Shown in pieces: positions 36,695-46,476 of a DNA stretch of 64,000 bases. Made by a program: the position numbers and the translations under genes. Position 1 is the first letter of the stretch, and each line of letters starts with the position of its first letter. This DNA comes from Nostoc favosum CHAB5714 (GTDB lineage Bacteria; Cyanobacteriota; Cyanobacteriia; Cyanobacteriales; Nostocaceae), in the NCBI RefSeq assembly GCF_020829495.1, contig NZ_JAIVFQ010000028.1, forward strand, positions 1-64,000. Direction: 5' to 3'. The notes under the pieces were generated by a model. That model saw only the letters and a program-made list of their open reading frames with translations, did no database searches and had not been told where the DNA came from.

Positions 36695-38310
36695 ACTAAT
36701 GCTCCTATTTTGGGTTGTGACTTTTCTGTACTATGTAAAGGCTGAGTTTTCACCCAGACTTGATCTAATCCGCCACTAATCAGGTGATGTTGCTGGTTAG
36801 CATCAAGTTCTGGATAATCTAGATGTTTGTGCATACCACGAGTTTCTTTACGTTCAATGGCACTGCTGTACATCCACCTCGCTGTGGCTACCATCGCCGC
36901 CGCTTCTCGCGCCCGAATTAGCTCTTTATCTGATGTTACCTGGCTACTGCGGAGTTCTTGCCAAAGATGATTTAGCCTACCCAAAGACTCGCTTAAGCCT
37001 TGTTCTGTACGGAAATAGTTCTTTTCGTAAGGAAATACTTCAGCTTGGACTGCTTGAATAATTTCATCAGTTGCTAAGGTTTGAGAGCGATCGCTTTGTA
37101 ATACTACCTCTCCAACACCCAAAACTAGTCGTTGAGTTTTGTGTTCTCCCAAACTGCGGCTATATTCAGCAGCCGATTTCCCCGACCAATAGCCAGAAGA
37201 TATTGCCCAAGCTGCATTGTGGCTACCGCCGCCAGTAAATCCACCACAAATCAGTTCGCGTGTGGCGGCATCTCCTGCTGCATAAAGTCCCCGCACAGAA
37301 CTGGCACAACTCTCATCTACAATCCGAATTCCTCCCGTACCGCGCACCGTTCCTTCTAGGCGCAGAGTCACAGGGAAACGTTGAGTAAATGGATCAATAC
37401 CTGCACGGTCAAAGGGTAAAAAGAAGTTGGGTTGCGCTAAACGCATAGATGCCCGCATCGATTCAGCCGCTTTGTCTATGATGGCGTAAACTGGCTGTTG
37501 CAACAATGTCTGGGCAATTACTGAACGTCTATGAGAACTTGCACCCGGAATCACACTACCATCTTCGTAGGTGAAGGTTGCCCAATTATAGAACAGGGTT
37601 TTGGTGACTGAAGAAAAGGCGGGAGAGATGCCATAAGCATTAGAAAATTCCATACCCGACATCTCAGCACCAGCTTCTGCCGCCATCAGATAACCATCCC
37701 CTGTCAGGACGTTGCATCCTAACGCTTTACTGAGAAACGCACAGCCACCTGTTGCGATAATTGTGGACTGCGATCGCACTACCCATTTACTACCAGTTTG
37801 ACGGTTCACACCTGTTGCACCAGCAACAGCACCATCGTCATCTACCAGTAATTCTAAGGCGGGGCTGTTGTCTAAAATTTTGACTCCTGCCCGTTGAATT
37901 TGCCGCCGCATCAGCCGCATATACTCAGGCCCTTGCAGCGATCGCCGATAGGGTTTACCTTCATCGTCCGTGGGAAAGGGATAACCCCACTCTGCTAACT
38001 GATTGACGTTTACGTAGGTCTGATTCAATACCCGATCCATCCAGTTGCGATCGGATAAAAACCCACCCAACGATTCCCGACTTGCTTTTGCTGTTTCTCG
38101 TGCTTCTGGGTCAGGTGGCACATACCACACACCATTACCAGATGCAGCAGCACATCCAGTCGTACCACAATATCCTTTGTCTACCAGGACAACTTTAGCT
38201 CCACTTGATGCAGCACTCCAAGCCGCCCAAGTGCCAGCCGGCCCACCCCCAATTACCAACACATCTGCTTGGAGGTCAAGTTCAAAATCGGTTGTTAACG
38301 TTTTCAGCAT
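36691..38310 (-). CDS. FAD-dependent oxidoreductase (FrdA/AprA-like) of the sulfonate cluster
   Basis: A 539-residue flavoprotein of the fumarate-reductase/AprA superfamily. FAD-binding elements: VLVIGGGPAGTWAAWSAASS (residues about 16-35), VVLVDKGYCG, the ATGGCAFLSKALG loop and RGLYAAGDAA. A candidate active-site His lies in GGFTGGGSHNAAWAI near 365. The C-terminal helical domain (about 430-520) is present. It shares a 4-base overlap with the ferredoxin gene. Related flavoprotein-ferredoxin pairs occur beside sulfonate transporter genes in other bacteria. I propose that it oxidises or reduces a sulfur compound taken up by the binding protein encoded downstream; the substrate is unknown. An inverted repeat shared with ssuD lies 250 bases upstream. 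Confidence 0.85.
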   Translation of the reverse strand: MLKTLTTDFELDLQADVLVIGGGPAGTWAAWSAASSGAKVVLVDKGYCGTTGCAAASGNGVWYVPPDPEARETAKASRESLGGFLSDRNWMDRVLNQTYVNVNQLAEWGYPFPTDDEGKPYRRSLQGPEYMRLMRRQIQRAGVKILDNSPALELLVDDDGAVAGATGVNRQTGSKWVVRSQSTIIATGGCAFLSKALGCNVLTGDGYLMAAEAGAEMSGMEFSNAYGISPAFSSVTKTLFYNWATFTYEDGSVIPGASSHRRSVIAQTLLQQPVYAIIDKAAESMRASMRLAQPNFFLPFDRAGIDPFTQRFPVTLRLEGTVRGTGGIRIVDESCASSVRGLYAAGDAATRELICGGFTGGGSHNAAWAISSGYWSGKSAAEYSRSLGEHKTQRLVLGVGEVVLQSDRSQTLATDEIIQAVQAEVFPYEKNYFRTEQGLSESLGRLNHLWQELRSSQVTSDKELIRAREAAAMVATARWMYSSAIERKETRGMHKHLDYPELDANQQHHLISGGLDQVWVKTQPLHSTEKSQPKIGALV

Positions 38311-38413
38311 TTAAAATATCTTCCCCCACCGATAAAGTCTTAAGCATCAAGTCTTCACCCCATCAATGCTGCACACTATCCGAAATCTGTTTGCTTACCT
38401 ACTTGATACCTTA

Positions 38414-38511
38414 CTAGTACCGCAAGGCGGAATTCAAAATTCAAACAGGTATACAGCATAAGCGTTTCATTGATTTAGAATGGGTGGTTTATTTACGCCG
38501 TGCTGTACTAG
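38414..38511. mobile_element. MITE-like element, family A, copy 2
   Basis: Ninety-eight bases with ends CTAGTACCGCAAGGCGGAA and GCCGTGCTGTACTAG, same orientation as 4411-4509. It lies between the flavoprotein promoter region and the gene start. Confidence 0.6.
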
Positions 38512-38562
38512 TAGGCTCATTGCGGCTCCTGAAAGCAGGTTACTAGCAGATTATTATAGCCT

Positions 38563-38598
38563 TAAACTACTTTAACCTGATCGAATAACCGTAGTTTA
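38563..38598 (-). promoter_or_regulatory. Candidate operator, site 1 (TAAACTAC-N20-GTAGTTTA)
   Basis: Perfect 8-bp arms separated by exactly 20 bases. Read on the minus strand, toward the flavoprotein gene, it aligns along most of its length with the site upstream of ssuD: both have ATAAACTACGGT, TCA, TTAA and GTAGTTT at the same spacing. This suggests a common regulator. Confidence 0.5.
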
Positions 38599-38749
38599 TT
38601 TATATAACAAAGCTTTTCACAGTTTCTAACAAAAAGCAAGCACTTTTACAAACAAATTAAAACGTAAAGTTCTGTAAAATAAATTTTCTATCCCTCAAAG
38701 GACACTTGCTTTTTATTGTGTTTTGTGCAAACATCCAAAGTTAGTTCGC

Positions 38750-38783
38750 AAACCACTAAATTTCGATAGACTTACTGTGGTTT
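38750..38783. promoter_or_regulatory. Candidate operator, site 2 (AAACCAC-N20-GTGGTTT)
   Basis: Same geometry as site 1, with a matching change in both arms (C for T on the left, G for A on the right). It lies between the flavoprotein and porin genes, which are divergent. The rest of 38311-39123 shows no gene. Confidence 0.4.
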
Positions 38784-39141
38784 AATGAGTTTCTCTAAAC
38801 AAGTGCAAGGAGTGCCATTCTTGCTTGATGATTGGATTGTTAAAAGGCTTGAAACAATAATAGTTTTACTGAGCAACCTATAGCAATCTTTAGATAATCT
38901 GCTCCTGAATTCTGCTGTATATAGCAGTCCTAAATCATTTGTGAAAATTATATATCTCTTTCTTCTTTCTTCCCTTTGCGCCCAAAGCCAATACTTTGCG
39001 GTTCGTTTTCAAATTTTATATTTTTCACGAATCAAATAGGACTGCTATATACGGATGTTCGCTCTTCCACAAGTTCTTGTAGCTCATAAAAAAGATTAAC
39101 CAACGAAATTAAGTTGATATTGTGTGAGGAACAAACAACCC

Positions 39142-40857
39142 ATGTCTAAAATTTTGTGGAATTATTTGCTAGTGATTCCAGCCTTGTTCGGTGGACTCAT
39201 AGTTTTATCTTCAGCAGCAAGTGCATCTGAAGTAGAAAAGACGACACAGCAAGTAATACCAATTGACAAGAATATTGCTCAAAGAACTCCATCACTCTTG
39301 GATAACACAGTAAAAGTGCAAGTTTTAGGTGTTCCTAGCGATCGCATAGAGCAAGTTACATCTGTATCACAACTATCTGATGTTAATCCTACAGATTGGG
39401 CCTTTCAAGCGTTGCAGTCTCTAGTTGAGCGCTATGGCGTGATTACGGGATATCCAGATGGCACATTTAAAGGTAATCGGGCGCTAACTCGTTATGAATT
39501 TGCCGCAGGCTTGAATGCAGCCCTTGATCGCCTCAACGAATTGATTGCGACTAGCACTGGAGAGTTGGTACGAAAAGAAGACTTAGCTACTCTGCAAAAA
39601 CTGCAAGAACAATTTGCATCTGAACTCGCCACACTGCGCGGACGGGTAGATGCTTTAGAGACGCGTCAAGCTAACATAGAAGCCAATCAGTTTTCTACAA
39701 CTACCAAACTGATTGGTGATGCAACATTCCTGGTAGCAGATACATTTGGCAATGCCTACGGCGGGCAAAGCCAACGCGCCAATAATACTCCTGCTGATGA
39801 TACAAATGATGGAACTCAAACCTTTTTTGCTTATCGTGCCAGACTTAACTTTCAAACGAGCTTTACAGGTAGAGATCAACTAACCACTCTTTTAACAGCG
39901 GGAAATAACATTCCTAACTTGGCGGCTACTACGGGAACCCACATGACCCGTTTTACCATTGATGGTGACGGGAGAGCTGATACCTATCTTAGTCAGTTAA
40001 CATATCGTTTCCCGTTAGGCTCAAAAGCTACTGTATGGGTAGGGCCTAGAGCGCTTCAACCAGCTGTGTTTACTCCCACCTTAAATGGTGCGGTTGCTGG
40101 CCTAAACGGTGCTGTTTCTCGGTTTGCCACATTCAACCATACCATTTATCGACCAGGCTTTGATGGTGCGGGTTTAGCTCTTGGGTATAAGTTTAGCGAT
40201 CAATTGCAATTAAGCTTAGGTTACATAGCAGATAATAATCAGGCTCCTAACCCTACCCGTGGACTTTTCAATGGTACTAATTTGGCACTTGCTCAGTTAA
40301 CCATATCACCCACGCGCCAGTTAGATATTGGTCTAACTTACACCCGCAAATACTATATTGATAACACTAGTGGTGATGACCCTAATTTTAACGTCACTGG
40401 TGGTACAGGTAGCGTTTTCGCCAGAAATCCTTTTGAACAAAATTCCACTACAACCGATAACTTCGGATTTCAATTTAACTGGAGAACCAGTCGGAGCTTA
40501 ATTTTAGGTGGTTGGTTCGGCTATACACGCGCCAATCAAAATAGAGGTGGTGATAGTGATGCGACGATTATTAATACTGCGCTGACAGTTGCTTTACCAG
40601 ACTTGTTTAAGAAAGGCAACGTGGGTGGCATTATCGTTGGGATACCGCCTAAAGTCACGAGTAGTGATTACAGAAATAGCGCTGGGCTGCTTCGAGAAGA
40701 TCCAAGTACTTCTTTACACCTAGAGGCTTTCTACACCTACCGGGTGAATGACAACATCACTGTTACTCCAGATTTTTATGTGATTACCAAACCAGAACAT
40801 AACGATAACAACGATCCGATTTGGGTAGGTGCGCTCCGCACTACTTTTGCTTTCTAG
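39142..40857 (+). CDS. SLH-domain OprB-type porin (iron uptake porin family)
   Basis: About 571 residues. A signal peptide (SKILWNYLLVIPALFGGLIV, cleaved near ASA-SE) is followed by an SLH domain at about 75-135 (DVNPTDWAFQALQSLVERYG, then ITGYPDGTF and ALTRYEFAAGLN) that binds peptidoglycan, a coiled coil (about 150-185, LRGRVDALETRQANIEANQ), and an OprB-type beta-barrel ending in Phe (TTFAF). These are the major cyanobacterial outer-membrane channels. I start at ATG 39142, with GAGGA 11 bases upstream; GTG 39124 is the alternative. A palindromic repeat (39752-39777) is read in frame as NAYGGQSQRA near the start of the barrel. It is divergent from the flavoprotein operon and may admit sulfonates, which is inference. 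Confidence 0.9.
   Translation: MSKILWNYLLVIPALFGGLIVLSSAASASEVEKTTQQVIPIDKNIAQRTPSLLDNTVKVQVLGVPSDRIEQVTSVSQLSDVNPTDWAFQALQSLVERYGVITGYPDGTFKGNRALTRYEFAAGLNAALDRLNELIATSTGELVRKEDLATLQKLQEQFASELATLRGRVDALETRQANIEANQFSTTTKLIGDATFLVADTFGNAYGGQSQRANNTPADDTNDGTQTFFAYRARLNFQTSFTGRDQLTTLLTAGNNIPNLAATTGTHMTRFTIDGDGRADTYLSQLTYRFPLGSKATVWVGPRALQPAVFTPTLNGAVAGLNGAVSRFATFNHTIYRPGFDGAGLALGYKFSDQLQLSLGYIADNNQAPNPTRGLFNGTNLALAQLTISPTRQLDIGLTYTRKYYIDNTSGDDPNFNVTGGTGSVFARNPFEQNSTTTDNFGFQFNWRTSRSLILGGWFGYTRANQNRGGDSDATIINTALTVALPDLFKKGNVGGIIVGIPPKVTSSDYRNSAGLLREDPSTSLHLEAFYTYRVNDNITVTPDFYVITKPEHNDNNDPIWVGALRTTFAF
39752..39777 (+). repeat. Coding palindromic repeat, family E, copy 2
   Basis: ATGCCTACGGCGGGCAAAGC followed by CAACGC, in frame inside the porin gene. 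Confidence 0.65.
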
Positions 40858-40892
40858 CCCACAGAATTTTTCTTTAGCTATGAATTATTCGG

Positions 40893-41903
40893 TCAATACT
40901 TGTCTAGATTTTGAGTAGCATCCTGAAAATTATCTAGTTTGTCAGAATTGTTCGTTGAGTTGGAATTGTCATAGAAACCACCTACCTCTGCCAAAGTATA
41001 GAGGGGCCTGGCTTTAACTTCTTCATAGATGCGCCCTATATATTCGCCTAAGATGCCAACACTGACTAACTGCACAGATCCGAGAAAGAAGATTGCCATC
41101 AAAATAATCGTAAACCCAGTTAAAGGCGAATGGGGAACAAAAAGCCGCCAATACAAGACTAATAAAGCCATCAAGATAGCCGCCGCCGCCGCTACTAACC
41201 CTAAGTAGGTTGATAACCGCAGTGGTACTATTGAAAAGGACACTAGACCATTGATGGCAAGCGCCAAGGATTTGCTGAAAGTGTATTTAACTTCCCCAGC
41301 AAAGCGGGGGTTGCGCTCGAACCGAATTGCTGTTTGCTGAAAGCCAACCCAAGAACGCAGACCACGAATGTAGCGGGTGCGTTCTGGCATAGAATTGAGA
41401 ATATCTACGATCTGCCGATCCATTAAACAAAAATCACCAGTATCAGTAGGAATCTCTACATCTGCAAGCTTCTTGAGGACGCGATAAAAGGAGTAGGCAG
41501 TAAAACGCTTAAACCATCCTTCCTTAAGGCGTTGAGTGCGTTGAGCGTAGACGACTTGATAGCCCTGTCGCCATTTTTCAATCATGTCGGGGATTAGTTC
41601 TGGTGGATCTTGTAAGTCAGCATCAAGGATGATGATAACTTGACCCCGGACAAAATTCAGACCAGCCGTAACTGCAATCTGGTGACCAAAGTTACGAGCA
41701 AAGCTCAGATAGCAAATACGCGGGTCTTTTTGATGGAGTTCTCGTAGTAGTTGTAGGGAGCGATCGCGGCTACCATCATTGATTAAAATTAATTCGGCAA
41801 GACCATCCAGCCGATTCATTACTGCACTCAGTCTGCGGTATAGTTCAGGAATAATTTCTTCTTCGTTATAAATTGGAACAATCAATGAATACTTTGGTAG
41901 CAT
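40893..41903 (-). CDS. Family 2 glycosyltransferase with membrane anchor (GtrB/DPM1-like)
   Basis: A 336-residue enzyme. The GT-A domain (residues 1-220) has [24 protein letters not shown], the metal-binding [12 protein letters not shown] and the [19 protein letters not shown] acceptor region, described by its ADV..P.DTGDF pattern. Two membrane helices follow (about 235-258 and 268-290), then [15 protein letters not shown]. Such proteins charge polyprenyl phosphate with glucose or a related sugar for cell-surface glycans. It is followed on the same strand, at its 5' side, by a TVP38 protein gene 107 bases away, a pairing that may be functional. Confidence 0.88.
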   Translation of the reverse strand: MLPKYSLIVPIYNEEEIIPELYRRLSAVMNRLDGLAELILINDGSRDRSLQLLRELHQKDPRICYLSFARNFGHQIAVTAGLNFVRGQVIIILDADLQDPPELIPDMIEKWRQGYQVVYAQRTQRLKEGWFKRFTAYSFYRVLKKLADVEIPTDTGDFCLMDRQIVDILNSMPERTRYIRGLRSWVGFQQTAIRFERNPRFAGEVKYTFSKSLALAINGLVSFSIVPLRLSTYLGLVAAAAAILMALLVLYWRLFVPHSPLTGFTIILMAIFFLGSVQLVSVGILGEYIGRIYEEVKARPLYTLAEVGGFYDNSNSTNNSDKLDNFQDATQNLDKY

Positions 41904-42010
41904 CTAAAAATCTTGTTTAATTTTTGAACAGCCAAGTTGACAGACTGCTTGTAATCATCAAGGTTTTGTTCTCAGTATACTTAGCAATAGTCAAGTCAGA
42001 TTGCTATAGT

Positions 42011-42832
42011 TTATTTATTCTTCGGGTTGATGTCATCTGAAGGATTTGATTCTTTCAGACTTTCTACAGCTTTTTTGGGAAAACTCCGGCGATGGCGATA
42101 CCAAGTAGACCCTGCTACCAGGGTTCCAGTTAAGCCCAAGGCGAGTACTAGCGGCAAGAAATCGCCTGTTTTGACTGCCTTCAGACCAGAACTACCCAGT
42201 AGTACAAAAGGTAATACACTAGGAACAGTACCAAGTGTTGTACCTAGAACATAATCTTTAAAGCTGATCGAAGTCAGTCCAGCAACAAAGTTGACCAAAC
42301 CATAGGGCATGATTGGTACTAATCGGATGGCAAACATATAAAAAAGCCCTCCACGCCGCACCTGGGCATCCATCGCTTGCCAGCGTCCTGCTAGTCGTTT
42401 TGCAACTGTTTGCCGTCCAATAGTCCGAGTAAAAATAAAGGCAATTATTGCCGCAATGACTGCTCCAACACTAGTCCAGAAAGTACCCAGCCAAGGGCCA
42501 AAAATTGCACCTCCAGTCAAATTTAGCACTGTTGAGGGCAAAACTAACATAGTTGCTACAACGTACAAAGCAACATAAATAACAGGTGCCCAGATACCAG
42601 AAGATTTTAGCAAAGCTTGAATTTGTGCTGGTTCAATGCCGCCAAGAAGATATACTGCTATACCAGTCGCAATTATACAACTCAGTGTAAGTACTAAAAT
42701 ACCAGCTTTCAAGTTCCACACTAAAATACTCCTGCTTTTTTTGTAAAACAACCCATATTTGGCAAATTTCCCGATTAATTCTTGAAAACCTTGGTTTTGG
42801 AAAGTAAAGGAAATAATGACTGAGAGAATCAA
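42011..42832 (-). CDS. TVP38/TMEM64 (DedA/VTT-type) membrane protein
   Basis: A 273-residue inner-membrane protein with about six hydrophobic segments. The VTT domain is shown by VLPSTVLNLTGGAIFGPWLG (residues about 97-116) and the second half RLVPIMPYGLVNFVAGLTSI, both with the Pro/Gly re-entrant loop pattern of this superfamily, whose members move or scramble lipids. A cytoplasmic charged tail ends the protein. The start is given as TTG at 42832, for want of an ATG; the first 50 residues are poorly conserved and the true start is uncertain. Probably co-transcribed with the glycosyltransferase gene downstream. Confidence 0.85.
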   Translation of the reverse strand: MILSVIISFTFQNQGFQELIGKFAKYGLFYKKSRSILVWNLKAGILVLTLSCIIATGIAVYLLGGIEPAQIQALLKSSGIWAPVIYVALYVVATMLVLPSTVLNLTGGAIFGPWLGTFWTSVGAVIAAIIAFIFTRTIGRQTVAKRLAGRWQAMDAQVRRGGLFYMFAIRLVPIMPYGLVNFVAGLTSISFKDYVLGTTLGTVPSVLPFVLLGSSGLKAVKTGDFLPLVLALGLTGTLVAGSTWYRHRRSFPKKAVESLKESNPSDDINPKNK

Positions 42833-42957
42833 TGATTAGAGAGTCTAGCCATCAGTAATCATAACCTTTATCAAAAAAATGGGTATAAGACCCGGTGCTT
42901 CACGCAATGCTTTAATAATTGATTTGGATTTATTACAGAGAATCTGATATTAGGAAT

Positions 42958-42978
42958 CCCCGACCGTTTACGGCGGGG
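42958..42978 (+). mobile_element. Hairpin like the right end of an IS200/IS605-type element
   Basis: CCCCGACC-GTTTAC-GGCGGGG forms a stem-loop, preceded by GGAAT and followed by AGGATGTCAA, the arrangement seen at the right ends of IS605/IS1341 elements in cyanobacteria. No transposase or left end is in 42833-43229, so it would be a relic or a short non-autonomous copy. Confidence 0.4.
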
Positions 42979-43171
42979 AGGATGTCAATTACGGTAAAGC
43001 TTGTTCGACAAAATAAGCTTTCGACAAAACTTGTATTCTTCACGACAGCCATCTTTGCTCCAAAAGTGTAATGATTACCAGAATTATCTGCAAAAAAGTA
43101 AATTTTGTCGGCAGTTATTCTTTATGAATCTACACTGGTTTTTTAATTAATTTCCTGTAAAATGCTGATCA

Positions 43172-43207
43172 TAAACTACGGTAACTTTGTCAAATTAACG
43201 TAGTTTT
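43172..43207 (+). promoter_or_regulatory. Candidate operator upstream of ssuD (TAAACTAC-N20-GTAGTTT)
   Basis: It lies 23 bases before the ssuD ATG, with arms separated by 20 bases. Matches site 1 at 38563-38598 in sequence, spacing and orientation relative to the gene. Confidence 0.55.
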
Positions 43208-43229
43208 TATCCCTCATACCCTGACAAAC

Positions 43230-44366
43230 ATGCAAATTCTCTGGTTTATTCCGACTGGATCTCATGACGGACGCTATTTAGGCACAGATATTGGCTCTCG
43301 TGTTGCCACACCTGATTATTTGCAGCAAATTGCCCAAGCTGTGGATAATTTAGGCTACACGGGCGCATTGTTACCTACAGGGACTTCTTGTGAAGATGCT
43401 TGGATAACTGCCGCCGCTTTCATCTCTGTCACTAAGCAGATGAAATTTCTTGTAGCAATTCGTCCAGGAATTACTTCCCCAGGTGCTGCTGCCCGGATGG
43501 CAGCAACATTTGACCGAATTTCTAAAGGAAGATTGTTAATTAATGTGGTGACAGGTGGAGATCCGGTGCAACTTGCTGGGGATGGCTTGCATCTTAGTCA
43601 TGACGATCGCTATGATTTAACCGATGAATTTCTCATAGTTTGGCGGGGTATCGTCAGTGGGGAAACAGTTGATTTTAAAGGAAACTACCTGGATATCAAA
43701 GGTGGTAAACTCCTATTTCCACCAGTTCAAAAACCCTATCCACCTTTGTGGTTTGGTGGTTCATCTGCTGCTGCCAAGCGGGTTGCTGCTAAACATATAG
43801 ATGTTTACCTAACTTGGGGCGAACCTCCACAACAAGTAGCCCAAAAGATTGCTGAAGTTCGGCGACTGGCGGCTGAACAAGGTAGAACAGTCCGTTTTGG
43901 GATTCGCTTGCATGTAATTGTGCGAGAAACCGAATCTGCGGCTTGGGATGCTGCCAATGAGCTAATTAAGTATGTGGATGAGAATGCGATCGCAAAAGCT
44001 CAAAAAGACTTGGCTAGTTCTGATTCTGAAGGACAGCGGCGCATGAGTCAACTACATAGTGGTAGTCGAAAAACTTTAGAGATTAGCCCCAACCTCTGGA
44101 CAGGAATTGGATTGGTGCGAGGTGGTGCTGGTACAGCCCTAGTTGGAGATCCCGACACCGTTGCCGCTAGGATGCTGGAATATCGCAATTTGGGCATAGA
44201 AACTTTCGTGTTTTCTGGATATCCCCATTTAGAAGAAGCATATCGCACTGCTGAATTATTATTTCCACGCCTACCTTTGCAGAGTGAACCTGCACCTTTA
44301 ACGCCACCAGTTAGCGAAATTGTCACTAATGAAAAACTTGCTAAACAACTAACAAGTGCTTCATGA
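43230..44366 (+). CDS. ssuD: FMNH2-dependent alkanesulfonate monooxygenase
   Basis: A 378-residue flavin-dependent enzyme that splits alkanesulfonates to aldehyde and sulfite, using reduced FMN from a separate reductase. The bacterial-luciferase-like barrel is easy to follow: [18 protein letters not shown] (family start), [14 protein letters not shown] with the conserved Cys, [49 protein letters not shown] and [15 protein letters not shown]. The length is typical. First of an ssuD-ssuC-ssuB set. No ssuE-type FMN reductase is in the window. Confidence 0.95.
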   Translation: MQILWFIPTGSHDGRYLGTDIGSRVATPDYLQQIAQAVDNLGYTGALLPTGTSCEDAWITAAAFISVTKQMKFLVAIRPGITSPGAAARMAATFDRISKGRLLINVVTGGDPVQLAGDGLHLSHDDRYDLTDEFLIVWRGIVSGETVDFKGNYLDIKGGKLLFPPVQKPYPPLWFGGSSAAAKRVAAKHIDVYLTWGEPPQQVAQKIAEVRRLAAEQGRTVRFGIRLHVIVRETESAAWDAANELIKYVDENAIAKAQKDLASSDSEGQRRMSQLHSGSRKTLEISPNLWTGIGLVRGGAGTALVGDPDTVAARMLEYRNLGIETFVFSGYPHLEEAYRTAELLFPRLPLQSEPAPLTPPVSEIVTNEKLAKQLTSAS

Positions 44367-44538
44367 CAATGCCAATTTTAGATTTTGGACTTCGACTTCT
44401 CTCCGAGACGCACTTGCGTTCGCTCAGTCGAACGATTTGGGATTAAGCAAAAATACCAAATGTAAAGTCTAAAATCAAAAGCTTGATGCTTCTAAATTCA
44501 TCTTTGTGAACAATCTAAAATCTAAAATCCACAATTCC

Positions 44539-45366
44539 ATGACTATTACCTTTAAACACACCAAACGCAACAATAATATATCCTTGAGCGAGGTGTTAGA
44601 CAACCCGCAAATCGAAAAAATAGTTCCTTGGATTGTACCTGTTCTAGTACTAGTACTTTGGGAACTTTCTTCCAGAAGTGGTTTACTCTCAACCAGAATT
44701 TTACCAGCCCCTAGTGGCGTAATAGCTACAGCGATTAAACTAGCCTCCACTGGAGAACTTTTTCAACATATAGGAATTAGTGCTGGGCGGGCGATATCTG
44801 GTTTTATAGTTGGTGGCAGTATTGGCTTTGGTTTGGGATTACTCAATGGCTTTTCTCGTCTAGCAGAAAAGTTATTTGATAGTTCTCTGCAAATGCTCCG
44901 CACTATCCCCAATTTGGCATTAATTCCGCTAGTGATTCTCTGGTTTGGTATTGGCGATCAAGCTAGATTATTTCTAGTGTCTATGGGTGTATTTTTTCCG
45001 ATATATCTGAATACATTTCATGGCATCCGCAGTGTTGACTCTGGACTGATTGAAATGGGAAAAGTCTATGGGTTAAAAACACCACAACTTCTGTGGCAAA
45101 TCATTTTTCCAGGAGCTTTGTCTTCGATTCTCGTTGGTGTCCGTTTTTCCTTGGGGATTATGTGGCTGACACTAATTGTGGCAGAAACGATCGCAGCAGA
45201 TTCCGGACTGGGTTATATGGCAATGAATGCCCGTGAGTTTATGCAAACCGATGTTGTAGTCTTGAGTATTGTGATCTATGCATTGCTGGGGAAATTAGCA
45301 GATGCTGTTGCCAGAGGATTAGAAACCAAATTCTTGGCTTGGAACCCTAATTATCAAAAGTCATAA
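44539..45366 (+). CDS. ssuC: Aliphatic sulfonate ABC transporter permease
   Basis: A 275-residue inner-membrane permease with about six helices and the EAA-type cytoplasmic loop (EMGKVYGLKTPQLLWQIIFP, residues about 174-193). Similar throughout to SsuC (WELSSRSGLLSTRILPAPS near the start, TIPNLALIPLVILWFGIGD). I choose ATG 44539; the earlier GTG at 44506 falls in an AATCTAAA repeat. It lies 172 bases after ssuD, the gap containing palindromic repeat sequence (GAGACGCACTTGCGTTCGCT). Confidence 0.92.
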   Translation: MTITFKHTKRNNNISLSEVLDNPQIEKIVPWIVPVLVLVLWELSSRSGLLSTRILPAPSGVIATAIKLASTGELFQHIGISAGRAISGFIVGGSIGFGLGLLNGFSRLAEKLFDSSLQMLRTIPNLALIPLVILWFGIGDQARLFLVSMGVFFPIYLNTFHGIRSVDSGLIEMGKVYGLKTPQLLWQIIFPGALSSILVGVRFSLGIMWLTLIVAETIAADSGLGYMAMNAREFMQTDVVVLSIVIYALLGKLADAVARGLETKFLAWNPNYQKS

Positions 45367-45502
45367 ATGTCAAATTCACCAGAGTCAAAATTTTAAAACT
45401 ATTGATGTCAAATTTTGACTTCTAATTTTGAGTGTGATTTATAAATTCAACGTCTCATCAAACAATTAAATTCCAATTTTTCTAAAAAAGGAGATTTTGC
45501 AA

Positions 45503-46273
45503 GTGAGTTCTAATGTACAAGGTACACAACTAAGTATTTTAGATTTGACGAAGGCTTTTGGCAAGAAAACTGTTTTAAACTCGTTGAATTTAGAAGTTGA
45601 AGCAGGTGAGTTTGTCGCTATTGTTGGACGTAGTGGTTGTGGTAAAAGTACCTTATTGCGTCTTGTGTCAGGATTAGATAAAGCAACTTCAGGCGGAATA
45701 CTACTGGATGGAGAACCACTGCGTAGACTCAGCCGTTCTGTAACGGTAATGTTTCAAGACCCCCGCTTGCTGCCGTGGAAGCGTGTTGTTCAGAATGTGG
45801 GGTTGGGCTTGGAAGGTAATTGGCGTGAAAAAGCTTTGTGGGCACTTGATAAAGTCGGACTCAAAGATCGGGCTGATGAGTGGCCGTATGTCTTATCTGG
45901 TGGACAACGGCAACGGGTATCATTGGCAAGAGCATTAGTCAGTCAGCCCCGTTTGTTGTTGTTAGATGAACCTTTGGGAGCATTAGATGCTCTAACTCGC
46001 CAAGAGATGCAGCATTTAATTGAGAATTTATGGCAAGAGCGGAGATTTACTGCATTTTTGGTTACTCACGATGTGGAAGAGGCTGTGGCTTTGGCAGACC
46101 GAGTGATAGTGATTGAACAAGGGCAGATTTCTGTGGATTTGCCTGTGAGACTTTCACGCCCGCGCGATAGAAGTAGCGAAGTGTTTGTCAATATTAGAGA
46201 AACAGTTCTTCAGCAAGTAATGGGTAATGAAGGTAGTCAGCCAAATAACCAATTATTGCAGTTGAGTAGCTAA
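45503..46273 (+). CDS. ssuB: Aliphatic sulfonate ABC transporter ATPase
   Basis: A 256-residue ATPase with Walker A ([14 protein letters not shown]), Q loop ([11 protein letters not shown]), signature ([15 protein letters not shown]), Walker B ([14 protein letters not shown]) and switch His (VTHDVEEA). The [10 protein letters not shown] segment after the Q loop is typical of SsuB. GTG 45503 is preferred as the start because AAGGAG lies 9 bases upstream; the in-frame TTG at 45497 is too close to it. It powers SsuC with either of the binding proteins encoded at 29.7-36.2 kb. Confidence 0.92.
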   Translation: MSSNVQGTQLSILDLTKAFGKKTVLNSLNLEVEAGEFVAIVGRSGCGKSTLLRLVSGLDKATSGGILLDGEPLRRLSRSVTVMFQDPRLLPWKRVVQNVGLGLEGNWREKALWALDKVGLKDRADEWPYVLSGGQRQRVSLARALVSQPRLLLLDEPLGALDALTRQEMQHLIENLWQERRFTAFLVTHDVEEAVALADRVIVIEQGQISVDLPVRLSRPRDRSSEVFVNIRETVLQQVMGNEGSQPNNQLLQLSS

Positions 46274-46476
46274 GTTTAGCTTTCGTTAGTTGATTAATAT
46301 AATGCTTGAGGTAGCTGCAGTAAAATATGCTACTTCGAGAATTAATGGGATTAATATAGTAATTTTATTTGATTTGGGATCGAACCGCAGAGACGCAGAG
46401 AACGCAGAGAGAATTAAGAGGATTTTCATGAATGATTTAGGATTGCTATAGTCTTGAAAGAGATTATTTAGATGGA

